From: DAIQNV01 sp036788215
Lineage (GTDB): Bacteria; Planctomycetota; Phycisphaerae; Phycisphaerales; UBA1924
Assembly (NCBI GenBank): GCA_036788215.1
Contig: DAIQNV010000037.1
Location: 1-32,384 of the forward strand
DNA: 32,384 bases
Direction of reading: 5' to 3'
In this document: positions 25,283 to 31,809 of the stretch, in pieces
Layout: the number at the start of each line of letters is the position of its first letter
How positions within the stretch are numbered: position 1 is the first letter of the stretch
Made by a program: the position numbers and the translations under genes
The notes under the pieces: generated by a model
Told to the model about the DNA's origin: nothing
The model's input: the letters and a program-made list of their open reading frames with translations, nothing else
Database searches by the model: none

Positions 25283-26461
25283 TCAGCCGCCCCGGATCGC
25301 GGCCCAGCCCGCCCGCACCGCGCCCGGATCGGGCCCCTCGACCACCCGGCACCGCCCCGGCCCATCGGGCACCACGATACGGAGCTTCCCCCCCGAGACC
25401 TTCTTGTCGTCGCCCATCGCGTCGACCAGTTGCTCGTCCCCGGGCAGCCCGGCGAGGCTCGTCGGGAGCCCGGTGCTCGCGATCAGGCTCCGCACCCCGT
25501 CCACCCGCTCGGGCGCGACGAGCCCGAGCGCCGCCCCCGCCCCGGTTGCCGCGATGAGCCCGAGCCCGACCGCCTCCCCGTGGCGCAAGGGGGCGTCACC
25601 CGCGTCAGCGGTGGGGGAGAGGTGGGCCATGGGCTCGATCGCGTGGGCGTAGGTGTGCCCGAGATTCAGCAGGGCCCGGCCCCCGGTCGCCGCTTCCTCG
25701 CGCTCGTCCGAGCGGACGACCGCCGCCTTGATCGCGACATTCCGGGCGACCAGCTCGGTCAGCACCCCGGGCTCGCGTGCGAGGATCGATTCCATCGACG
25801 CTTCCATCCACGCTGCGAGGCCCGCGTCCACGAACCCGCCCAGCATCCCGTGCTTCAGGCACTCCGCCAGCCCGCACCGGAAGTCCCGCTCCGACAGCGA
25901 CCCGAGCAACGCGACATCCGCCAGCACCGCCGCGGGCTGCCAGAACGCGCCCGCCATGTTCTTCACGAGCCGCTGACCGACTTCGACATTGATCCCCGTC
26001 TTCCCGCCCACCGACGCGTCCACCATCGAGAGCAGCGTCGTCGGGCACTGGATGACGGGCACCCCGCGCCGATAGCTCGCCGCGGCGTACCCCGCCACAT
26101 CGCCCACGATCCCCCCGCCCACCGCGATCACGGGATCCCGACGCTCAAGCCTCGCGGAGACCATCGATTCGAGGAGTTGCCCCAGGGTCCCGATCGTCTT
26201 CGCCCGCTCCGTGGGCTCGAAGGAGTCGAAGACGACCTCGCCGACCCCCGCGCCCTTCAGCGCCCCCTCCACGACGAGGCGCACCTCACCGGGCAGCCCC
26301 CCGTCCAGCACCACGAACGCGCGGGCCGGGACCTTTCCCAGGATCGAGCCGATGTCCGAGAGCCCCCGCCCGAGCGCCCCCGCGCCGATGCGCACCGTGT
26401 ACGACCGGTCCGGGGCGCTCCCTCCCAGCTCCACCCCCACCCGACGCTCGTCAGTCGACAT
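25283..26461 (-). CDS. aroB: 3-dehydroquinate synthase
   Basis: Second enzyme of the shikimate pathway: converts DAHP to 3-dehydroquinate using NAD+ and a divalent metal. Visible motifs are the NAD-binding AVGGGIVGDVAGYAAASY, the conserved PTTLLSMVDASVGGKTGIN, the metal-site LLNLGHTYAHAIE and RHGEAV, and MGDDKKVSGG near the C-terminus. At 392 residues it is slightly longer than the usual 350-370, with extra residues around SPTADAGDAPL between the two metal-binding motifs. The ATG lies inside the end of rsfS (11-base overlap), so it is co-translated with that gene in the lpxA-rsfS-aroB operon. Confidence 0.95.
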   Translation of the reverse strand: MSTDERRVGVELGGSAPDRSYTVRIGAGALGRGLSDIGSILGKVPARAFVVLDGGLPGEVRLVVEGALKGAGVGEVVFDSFEPTERAKTIGTLGQLLESMVSARLERRDPVIAVGGGIVGDVAGYAAASYRRGVPVIQCPTTLLSMVDASVGGKTGINVEVGQRLVKNMAGAFWQPAAVLADVALLGSLSERDFRCGLAECLKHGMLGGFVDAGLAAWMEASMESILAREPGVLTELVARNVAIKAAVVRSDEREEAATGGRALLNLGHTYAHAIEPMAHLSPTADAGDAPLRHGEAVGLGLIAATGAGAALGLVAPERVDGVRSLIASTGLPTSLAGLPGDEQLVDAMGDDKKVSGGKLRIVVPDGPGRCRVVEGPDPGAVRAGWAAIRGG

Positions 26462-27035
26462 CGTCGCTCTCTTCGTCGTCGCCCGCCTCGGGAGCCGGGT
26501 CCGCGTCGTGCGGCCGCTGCCACTCCACGCGCTTGGCGTCCCCCCACATCATCTCGAGGTCATAGAACGCCCGCGTGTTCGGCTCGAAGAGGTGCACCAC
26601 GACATCCACGAAGTCGACGAGCAGCCAGGTCGACCGCTCGTCCGTCGAGGTCCGGAAGCTGGGCCACCCCTGGCCCTCCCCAAGTTCCTGCACATCGTCG
26701 AGCGCCGAGTTCATCTGCCGGTCGCTCGTGCCCGACGCGATCACGAGGAAATCCGTCACCTCGCTCAGTTCCCGCACGTCCAGCACCACGATGTGCTCGC
26801 ACTTGTCGTCGCGCAGCAGCCTGGCGCACTCGATCGCGAGCAGCCGCGTCTCCGCCTCGTCGCCCAGGCTCTTGGCCTGGCGGGCCCGGTCGCTCGCCTT
26901 GGCCCGCCCCTCGCGGACGCGCTCGTCGTAGCCCGCGGGCCCGTCCCGCCCGTCCCACTTCCCGTTCGCCCCGCCCGATTCGCCGGCCCCCCCGACCCCA
27001 CCGACCCCACCGACCCCGTCCGTGCCTTCATCCAT
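26451..27035 (-). CDS. rsfS: Ribosomal silencing factor RsfS
   Basis: Iojap-family protein that binds ribosomal protein uL14 and blocks subunit joining during starvation. The core domain (about 60-165) shows ECARLLRDDKCEHIVVLDV, the signature SEVTDFLVIASGTSDRQMNS, and WLLVDFVDVVVHLFEPNTR with FYDLEMMWGDAKRV. The C-terminus is an acidic tail. N-terminally there is a Gly/Val repeat (GVGGVGGVGG) and a charged linker absent from typical 110-residue RsfS proteins. ATG 27035 with AAGGAA about 10 bases upstream is chosen; ATG 27080 would add 15 residues with rare codons. It follows the methyltransferase gene by 55 bases and overlaps aroB. Confidence 0.92.
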   Translation of the reverse strand: MDEGTDGVGGVGGVGGAGESGGANGKWDGRDGPAGYDERVREGRAKASDRARQAKSLGDEAETRLLAIECARLLRDDKCEHIVVLDVRELSEVTDFLVIASGTSDRQMNSALDDVQELGEGQGWPSFRTSTDERSTWLLVDFVDVVVHLFEPNTRAFYDLEMMWGDAKRVEWQRPHDADPAPEAGDDEESDDVD

Positions 27036-27090
27036 GCCGGTTCCGTTCCTTGTGTCCGCGTCGTGTTCGCTGGTGTGCATCGCCTGAAGC

Positions 27091-28041
27091 CTACTCATCC
27101 TCCCCGCCCTCTTCGTCCCCGTCGCCCGTGAACATCCACCCATCGTCCCCGTCCTCGTCGTCCTGGTCCCTCCGGCGCCTCGATTCCTCCCTGGGTTTCA
27201 CGAACGCGAGGCCAAAGACCCCCTCCGCCGCCCCGCCCAGCCCCTCCCCCGCGACGCCGAACGAGGCCTCCAGCCCCTGGGCGGACCGCCCGTCCAGGTC
27301 GCCCGGCCCACCGGGCTCCTCATCCTCCCCGCCCGAATCACTCACCCCACCAGGCCCCCTCACCTCCACCAGCAGCACCCCGCCCGGGGCCACCACTCGC
27401 CAGAGTTCCGCTGCGGTCGCCCGGTCGATCGCCCCGAGCCCCCGGGCCGCCACCACGACGTCGAAGGCCCCGGGCATCTCGCCCATCAGCGTCTCCACGC
27501 CCCCCGCCTCGAAGCCGATGTGGGGCGCCCCGTAGCGCCGCTGGGCGTACTGCACGCTCTCGGTGTCCGCCCCCGCCGCCACCACGCCCCCGGAGGGGCC
27601 CACCTGCGTCCCGAGCCAGGCCGCCCCCGCCCCGGTCCCGCAGGCCGCGTCAAAGGCCCGCATCCCGGGTCGCACCCTCGCCCCGAGCAGGCGATGCACC
27701 GCGGGGCTGGGTGAGCCCTCGGGCAGCAGGTCCTCGTAGATCCGCCAGGCGGACGCGCTCTCGCCCTCCCCATCCACCGGATGGATGAGCATCGCCTCGC
27801 CCGAGGGGAACCGCACCTCCCACCGGGCGACCAGGAGCTTCTTCCCGCCCCCTTCCGGGCGCACTTTCCTGGGTGACCTTTCGGTGTACTTCACCCCGTC
27901 CACCACCACGCGCCGCCGGACGCCCACCACCCGGGCCAACTTGCTCAGCAGACCCCGTCGCCTGGGGCGCGCCACCGCCACCGCGGGCGTCCGCTCCGCG
28001 GTCTCCTTGCGCCTCGCCAGCCTCCGCGACCGCGTGCTCAT
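27091..28041 (-). CDS. Class I SAM-dependent methyltransferase-like protein
   Basis: A 316-residue protein. The N-terminal 55 residues are strongly basic (RSRRLARRKETAE; RPRRRGLLSKLARVVGVRRR), followed by a beta-rich segment. The Rossmann methyltransferase domain then has motif I RAFDAACGTGAGAAWLG (about 127-143), an acidic post-I residue in AGADTESVQYAQRRYG, and AFDVVVAARGLGAI as motif II/III. The part after the WRVVAPGGVLLVEV strand is acidic and Gly-rich, ending in a Glu/Asp-rich tail. The substrate is unknown. The start ATG overlaps the upstream MBL-fold stop (ATGA). Confidence 0.8.
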   Translation of the reverse strand: MSTRSRRLARRKETAERTPAVAVARPRRRGLLSKLARVVGVRRRVVVDGVKYTERSPRKVRPEGGGKKLLVARWEVRFPSGEAMLIHPVDGEGESASAWRIYEDLLPEGSPSPAVHRLLGARVRPGMRAFDAACGTGAGAAWLGTQVGPSGGVVAAGADTESVQYAQRRYGAPHIGFEAGGVETLMGEMPGAFDVVVAARGLGAIDRATAAELWRVVAPGGVLLVEVRGPGGVSDSGGEDEEPGGPGDLDGRSAQGLEASFGVAGEGLGGAAEGVFGLAFVKPREESRRRRDQDDEDGDDGWMFTGDGDEEGGEDE

Positions 28042-28991
28042 CCGATGCTGTCGCCCACCAGGTCGCCCGGCACGTCCCCGCCCGCAAACAGCATCCCCTG
28101 CCGCTCGACAGGTTCCGCCTCCCACGCCGGCACCGTGCCCCGGGCGTGCGCCCAGATCCACCCCGTCGGCTCGAACTGGCTCGAGACCGTCAACGCGTAG
28201 GGCGCCCCCTCGTGCAGCCTCGCCGCCAACTCGGGCCGGTTGCACTCCCTGCTCAGGTGCAGCAGCACCACAGGCCCCCGGGGCCCGATCTCCGCCACGA
28301 CCGCGGCGCACTCCTCGTTGCTCAGATGCCCCGCCCCGCCGGTGATGCGTTGCTTCAGGAATGCCGGGCGCCCGCTGGATGCCTGCATGTTCGGGCAGTA
28401 GTTGCTCTCGATCGCGAGCAGGTCCACGCCCCGCAGGTGCGCCGCCAGACCCCGGTCCGCCCGGCCCAGGTCCGTCGCGAACCCCACCTCCGCCGTCCCC
28501 ATCCGCCCCTCCACCCTGAGCCGGAAGGTCGCCACCCCGTCCGCGTCGTGGGCCATCAGCATCGACCGCAGCGCGACCCGCCCGCACAGCGCCGCCTCCC
28601 CGTCGAAAGGCTCGTTCCGCTTCAGAAGCAGCCCGAAGCGCTGCGCCCGACCCACGTGTCTGCGGTGCAGCCGGAGCGTCGCCCGGCAGTCGCGCGTCGT
28701 CGCCCAGCCGCCGTGGAAGTGGTCCTTATCAAGGTGCGTCAGCACGATGTCATCGATATCCCCCACCCGCAGCCCGCACTCCGCCAGCAGTTTGCGCGTC
28801 CGCGTCGGGCTCAGCCCCGCATCGATCAGGATCACCCGCCGTGGCCGCCCCGCCCCCCCGTCCGGCACCACCAGGACCGAGCAGTTCCCCGCGCTCCCGC
28901 TCGCCAGCACCCGCAGCCCCGCGACCGCTCCCTCCGCCGGCGGCACCGGGGGCTCCTCGGGACGAACAGTGGGGAGGTCACGCCAAGCCAC
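28038..28991 (-). CDS. MBL-fold metallo-hydrolase, WalJ/YycJ-like
   Basis: Metallo-beta-lactamase-fold hydrolase of 317 residues. The N-terminal ASGSAGNCSVLVV and ILIDAGLSPTRTRKLL are characteristic of the WalJ/YycJ group. The metal motif, normally HxHxDH, reads HLDKDH (86-91), so the second His is Asp88. Further C-terminal features are AIESNYC and LLHLSRECNRPELA, again as in WalJ proteins, where the group has nuclease or regulatory roles in some Firmicutes. It follows lpxA by 6 bases and overlaps the methyltransferase start by 4. The Asp substitution may change metal content; other residues look intact, so the enzyme could still be active. Confidence 0.85.
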   Translation of the reverse strand: MAWRDLPTVRPEEPPVPPAEGAVAGLRVLASGSAGNCSVLVVPDGGAGRPRRVILIDAGLSPTRTRKLLAECGLRVGDIDDIVLTHLDKDHFHGGWATTRDCRATLRLHRRHVGRAQRFGLLLKRNEPFDGEAALCGRVALRSMLMAHDADGVATFRLRVEGRMGTAEVGFATDLGRADRGLAAHLRGVDLLAIESNYCPNMQASSGRPAFLKQRITGGAGHLSNEECAAVVAEIGPRGPVVLLHLSRECNRPELAARLHEGAPYALTVSSQFEPTGWIWAHARGTVPAWEAEPVERQGMLFAGGDVPGDLVGDSIG

Positions 28992-28997
28992 CGCCGA

Positions 28998-29903
28998 TCA
29001 GCCCTCACCCTCTTCATCCGCACCCGCCAGCACGCTCTCCACCGACCCATCCCCCCGAATCGCCTCCGCCTGCGCCTTCAAAACACGCTTCAACCACGGA
29101 ATATGGTGCGACCGCAAACTCCCATCGCCCGCCGCGATCGGCTTCTTCGCGCTGCGCACAAACTCCGCCATCTCCGCCACGATCGGGCTCCGCTGGCCGA
29201 TCTCGCCCAGGATCTCGATCATCTCGGGCCTCGTCACCCCGCTCTTGAAGGCCTTCCGGTACGCCTCACGCACGAGCGTGATCTCCTCCCGCGCGACCCC
29301 GGAACGCCTCATGCCCACCAGGTTCAGCCCCGCCATGGTGTTGGTGTCGACGATGATCCCGTAGGGCGGCACATCCGTCGAGGTCTGGCTCCCGCCCTGC
29401 ATCATCACCCCGCGCCCCACACGGCACCATTGGTGCACCGAGCAGTTCCCGCTGATGAACGCCCGCTCCCCGATCTCCGCGTGCCCGCCAATGACCGCCG
29501 AATTCGCCAGGATCACGTGGTCGTGCACGATGCAGTCGTGCCCCACGTGGCTGCACGCCATCATGTAGATCCTGTCCCCGAGGACCGTCGGGTGCTCCGC
29601 CCCCATCGAGGCGTGCACCGTCGACGACTCACGGAAGACGCACCCCTCCCCGATCACCACCCCCGCCATCTCGGCGTCGTGGTCGATCCCCGTGTGCTGC
29701 GCCGGCAGACCCGCGGAACTGAACGGATAGAAGACGCACCCCGCCCCGACCACCAGGGGCCCCCGAAGGTGTACCTGCGCCACCAGCCTCACCCCGGGCC
29801 CCAGCATCACACGCCCATCGAGGACGCACAACGGCCCGATCTCGACATCGTCCGCCAGCACACACCGCTCATCCACAACCGCCGACGGATGCACACGCGC
29901 CAT
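28998..29903 (-). CDS. lpxA: Acyl-[ACP]-UDP-N-acetylglucosamine O-acyltransferase
   Basis: First enzyme of lipid A synthesis; adds a 3-hydroxyacyl chain to UDP-GlcNAc. Hexapeptide repeats of a left-handed beta-helix span about residues 1-190 (HPSAVVDERCVLADDVEIGP, VVGAGCVFYPFSSAG). The LpxA-specific block ACSHVGHDCIVHDHVILANS contains the catalytic His of the GHDC motif, and SVHQWCRVGRGVMMQGGS and DVPPYGI follow. The C-terminal helical part has GLNLVGMRRSGVAREEI. At 301 residues it is longer than the E. coli enzyme (262), mostly at the C-terminus. It heads the leftward operon. No Shine-Dalgarno is present, and a TACACT box ends 6 bases before the ATG, suggesting a leaderless transcript. It implies an outer membrane with lipid A. 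Confidence 0.93.
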   Translation of the reverse strand: MARVHPSAVVDERCVLADDVEIGPLCVLDGRVMLGPGVRLVAQVHLRGPLVVGAGCVFYPFSSAGLPAQHTGIDHDAEMAGVVIGEGCVFRESSTVHASMGAEHPTVLGDRIYMMACSHVGHDCIVHDHVILANSAVIGGHAEIGERAFISGNCSVHQWCRVGRGVMMQGGSQTSTDVPPYGIIVDTNTMAGLNLVGMRRSGVAREEITLVREAYRKAFKSGVTRPEMIEILGEIGQRSPIVAEMAEFVRSAKKPIAAGDGSLRSHHIPWLKRVLKAQAEAIRGDGSVESVLAGADEEGEG

Positions 29904-29909
29904 ACCGCC

Positions 29910-29915
29910 AGTGTA
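29910..29915 (-). promoter_or_regulatory. Possible -10 element for leaderless lpxA
   Basis: Minus-strand GTACACT ends 6 bases before the lpxA ATG, which would place transcription start at or next to the start codon. No ribosome-binding site is seen. A convincing -35 is lacking; that position falls inside the palindrome at 29925-29949. Confidence 0.35.
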
Positions 29916-29924
29916 CGACCCAAT

Positions 29925-29965
29925 CCTCCCCCGTCGCCGACGGGGGAGGTGCCCGCGAAGCGGGC
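29925..29965. repeat. Compound palindrome (two adjacent perfect hairpins)
   Basis: First hairpin: CCTCCCCCGTC, GCC loop, GACGGGGGAGG (11 bp perfect, 29925-29949). Second hairpin, one base later: GCCCGC, GAA loop, GCGGGC (29951-29965), sharing the GCGAAGC core with the element at 21661. A GGGTGCC follows at 29971. The element fills the lpxA-lipB divergent intergenic region. Confidence 0.75.
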
Positions 29966-30018
29966 GGAGGGGGTGCCTTTCGAGCGGCCACTGACGCTCG
30001 CGTCACCTACCCTCCTCC

Positions 30019-30762
30019 GTGAACTCCCCCCGCTCCCCGCTCCCCACCCTCCACCTGGGCCGCCTCCCCTACGCCGATACCTACCAGATCCAACTCGACC
30101 ACCACGCCCAGATCCTCGCCGACCGCGAGACCCAGGCCGGCCCCCCGGGCCTCATCCTCACCGTCGAGCACCCCCCGGTCATCACCCTCTCCAACCGCCC
30201 CGGCGCCGCCGACCACATCCTCGCCCCCGAAGCCGAACTCAACAGACAAGGCGTCACCCTCGAACGCACCGACCGAGGCGGCGACGTGACCTACCACGGC
30301 CCCGGCCAACTCGTCATCTACCCCATCCTCGACCTCAACCGCCTCAAACTCCGCCTGCACGACTACCTCCGCCTCCTCGAGCAGGCCGTCATCGACGCCC
30401 TCGCTGGCTACGACATCCGTGCCCACCGCGACGCCTGCGCCACCGGCGTCTGGATCCCCCGGTCAGAGCCCGACACCGCTCACCCCTCCCTCACCGCCAA
30501 CCCCGCCGAATCCTGCTCAACCACCAGCGACGCCAAAATCGCCGCCATAGGCATCCGCGTCCGCAAATGGGTCACCCTCCATGGCCTCGCCCTGAACATC
30601 ACCACCAACCTCGACCACTTCCGCCTCATCGTCCCCTGTGGCCTCACCCGCCCCGTCACCAGCCTCGAACGCATCCTCGAATCCCCGCCCCCCTTCGAAC
30701 AGGTCCGCGACGACACCACCAGTGCCGTGCAGCGCCTCCTCACCCAACAACCCCTGTCTTAA
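30019..30762 (+). CDS. lipB: Lipoyl(octanoyl) transferase
   Basis: Transfers octanoate from octanoyl-ACP to lipoyl domains, the first step of lipoate assembly. Motifs: EHPPVITLSNRPG, the family signature RGGDVTYHGPGQLVIYPILD, AKIAAIGIRVRKWVTLHGLA with catalytic Lys173, and IVPCGL with nucleophile Cys207. Between the GVWI strand and the AKIAAIG strand there are about 20 extra residues (Ser/Thr/Pro-rich) compared with typical LipB, probably a surface loop. The GTG start follows CCTCC and has no good Shine-Dalgarno. It is divergent from lpxA. No lipA is seen in the window. Confidence 0.93.
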   Translation: MNSPRSPLPTLHLGRLPYADTYQIQLDHHAQILADRETQAGPPGLILTVEHPPVITLSNRPGAADHILAPEAELNRQGVTLERTDRGGDVTYHGPGQLVIYPILDLNRLKLRLHDYLRLLEQAVIDALAGYDIRAHRDACATGVWIPRSEPDTAHPSLTANPAESCSTTSDAKIAAIGIRVRKWVTLHGLALNITTNLDHFRLIVPCGLTRPVTSLERILESPPPFEQVRDDTTSAVQRLLTQQPLS

Positions 30763-30778
30763 GCCCGGTGCCCGGTGC

Positions 30779-30804
30779 CACTGACCTGGCTCTGCAGGTC
30801 AGTG
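30779..30804 (+). terminator. 10-bp perfect hairpin after lipB
   Basis: CACTGACCTG, loop GCTCTG, CAGGTCAGTG: a perfect 10-bp stem starting 16 bases after the lipB stop. There is no T-run after it, so it may be a 3'-end stabilising hairpin or a repeat element instead of an intrinsic terminator. Confidence 0.45.
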
Positions 30805-30822
30805 CGAACACACAATGGTCCC

Positions 30823-30859
30823 GGGTGCCGTGGAAACATCGCGCAGCGATTGTTCCACG
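30823..30859. repeat. REP-like palindromic element, copy 2
   Basis: GGGTGCC followed by a 29-base hairpin (30830-30858) with a GCA loop in the context GCGCAGC. Compared with the copy at 21654, the sixth pair of the stem changes from G-C to A-T on both arms, a compensatory change. Two internal positions are unpaired. Confidence 0.7.
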
Positions 30860-30940
30860 AACCCCCCGGGTCCCACACCGAACCCATCCGCCAAACCCTT
30901 TGGCCCTTTGGCCCTTTGCGATGTGACCCTTTGCCCCGCC

Positions 30941-31618
30941 TCACCCACCCGACGGAGCAACCTCGTCCTCGCTCGCCTCACCCTCAACCTCCGCCCCAGC
31001 CTCCGGCAACCCAAGCTCCGTCCGCACCATCCCGGTCAGGTCCGTCGTCGCCGGCCCGAAGAGCACCGGACGGGCCAGGATCTCCTGAGTCACCGTCGCG
31101 AGGTTGCTCGACTCATCGATCACCGCGTCCGTCCGCGTCGCGAAGACCACGCCGAACCCGCGGCTCGCCGCCACCTTGTCCGCCGCTGCGTGAACGGTGG
31201 TGTACGCCTCCCGGGCCTGGCGGGCGCTCATCTCCTGATAGGCCTGGTTCGCCTGCTGGCCCAGCTGCTGGGCCTGCTGGGCCAGGCGCTGGTACTGCTG
31301 GCGAAGGGGCCCCTGCTGGGGGTCGTTCTGCGGAAGGAGCTGGATCTCCTCCTGCAGACGCTGCAGTTCCGCCTGCGCCGCGTCGAGCCGCCCGGTCCAC
31401 TCCTCCGCCACCGACTCCCGCTCCGGCCGGAACGTGTCGGACTGCAGCGTCTCCTGCACCAGCGCCAGGACGTCGACCGTCGCCATCTTCTGCGACCCCA
31501 CGCCCGACCCCGCGTCCTGAGACGCGATCGCGGTCCCGTCCACCCCGCGCACGCCCAGCACGATCGCCAGGCACACCAGCGCGGTCACATACAGCACAAC
31601 TCGTTCCATGCGGGCCAT
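30941..31618 (-). CDS. OmpH/Skp-family periplasmic chaperone-like protein
   Basis: A 225-residue exported protein. The N-terminal hydrophobic segment (VVLYVTALVCLAIVLGV) is a signal peptide or anchor, with a likely cleavage site before or near ASQDAG. Residues about 45-60 (MATVDVLALVQETLQSD) correspond to the start of the OmpH/Skp fold. A long coiled coil rich in Gln, Ala and Leu follows (about 75-135: AELQRLQEEIQLLPQND, RLAQQAQQLGQQANQAYQE). The closing ASRGFGVVFATRTDAVIDES strand region is typical of the family. The C-terminus is an acidic tail. Skp chaperones escort outer-membrane proteins through the periplasm. The start is supported by GGAG 5 bases before the ATG. No bamA is adjacent. 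Confidence 0.83.
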   Translation of the reverse strand: MARMERVVLYVTALVCLAIVLGVRGVDGTAIASQDAGSGVGSQKMATVDVLALVQETLQSDTFRPERESVAEEWTGRLDAAQAELQRLQEEIQLLPQNDPQQGPLRQQYQRLAQQAQQLGQQANQAYQEMSARQAREAYTTVHAAADKVAASRGFGVVFATRTDAVIDESSNLATVTQEILARPVLFGPATTDLTGMVRTELGLPEAGAEVEGEASEDEVAPSGG

Positions 31619-31809
31619 CGGCTCTCCGGTTCGCTCGGGGTTCAGTCCGTCAAAGCCGGAGTCTACGGGCCCCGTCCGGGGTATTCTCCCGATTCACCCG
31701 CCCCGATCGGGGCCATTCACCCCCGGACCGACCCGGACAACAGGCGAGCACGCGACCCGAGGCCCGTGCTTTCCCTCAAGAGCACCCGACGATTCCGAAG
31801 GAGCACGCG
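31619..31809. other. Divergent intergenic region, ompH-like gene / aminopeptidase gene
   Basis: About 190 bases holding both promoters. On the minus strand a GTAGACT box (31660-31666) lies about 42 bases before the ompH-like start. On the plus strand TATTCT (31682-31687) is a -10 candidate for the aminopeptidase gene. No gene or strong hairpin is seen. Confidence 0.45.
31660..31665 (-). promoter_or_regulatory. Possible -10 element for ompH-like gene
   Basis: Minus-strand CGTAGACTCCGG, nearly identical to CGTACACTCCGG before the 254-residue gene. It is placed for a leader of about 35 bases with the GGAG ribosome-binding site. Confidence 0.35.

Larger units (their letters stand above)
30763..30940. 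other. Repeat-rich intergenic region between lipB and ompH-like gene
   Basis: About 180 bases between convergent genes, with no coding frame of note. It contains a perfect 10-bp inverted repeat (30779-30804), the second REP-like element (30823-30859) and a short tandem run of CCCTTTGG units (about 30896-30920) with another CCCTTTG nearby. Confidence 0.6.

Noticed and set aside
27873..30926. Plus-strand open frame of about 1000 codons across rsfS-side genes, MBL, lpxA and lipB
   Set aside because: It spans several well-supported genes on both strands and encodes an Arg/Pro/His-rich product without any recognisable family.
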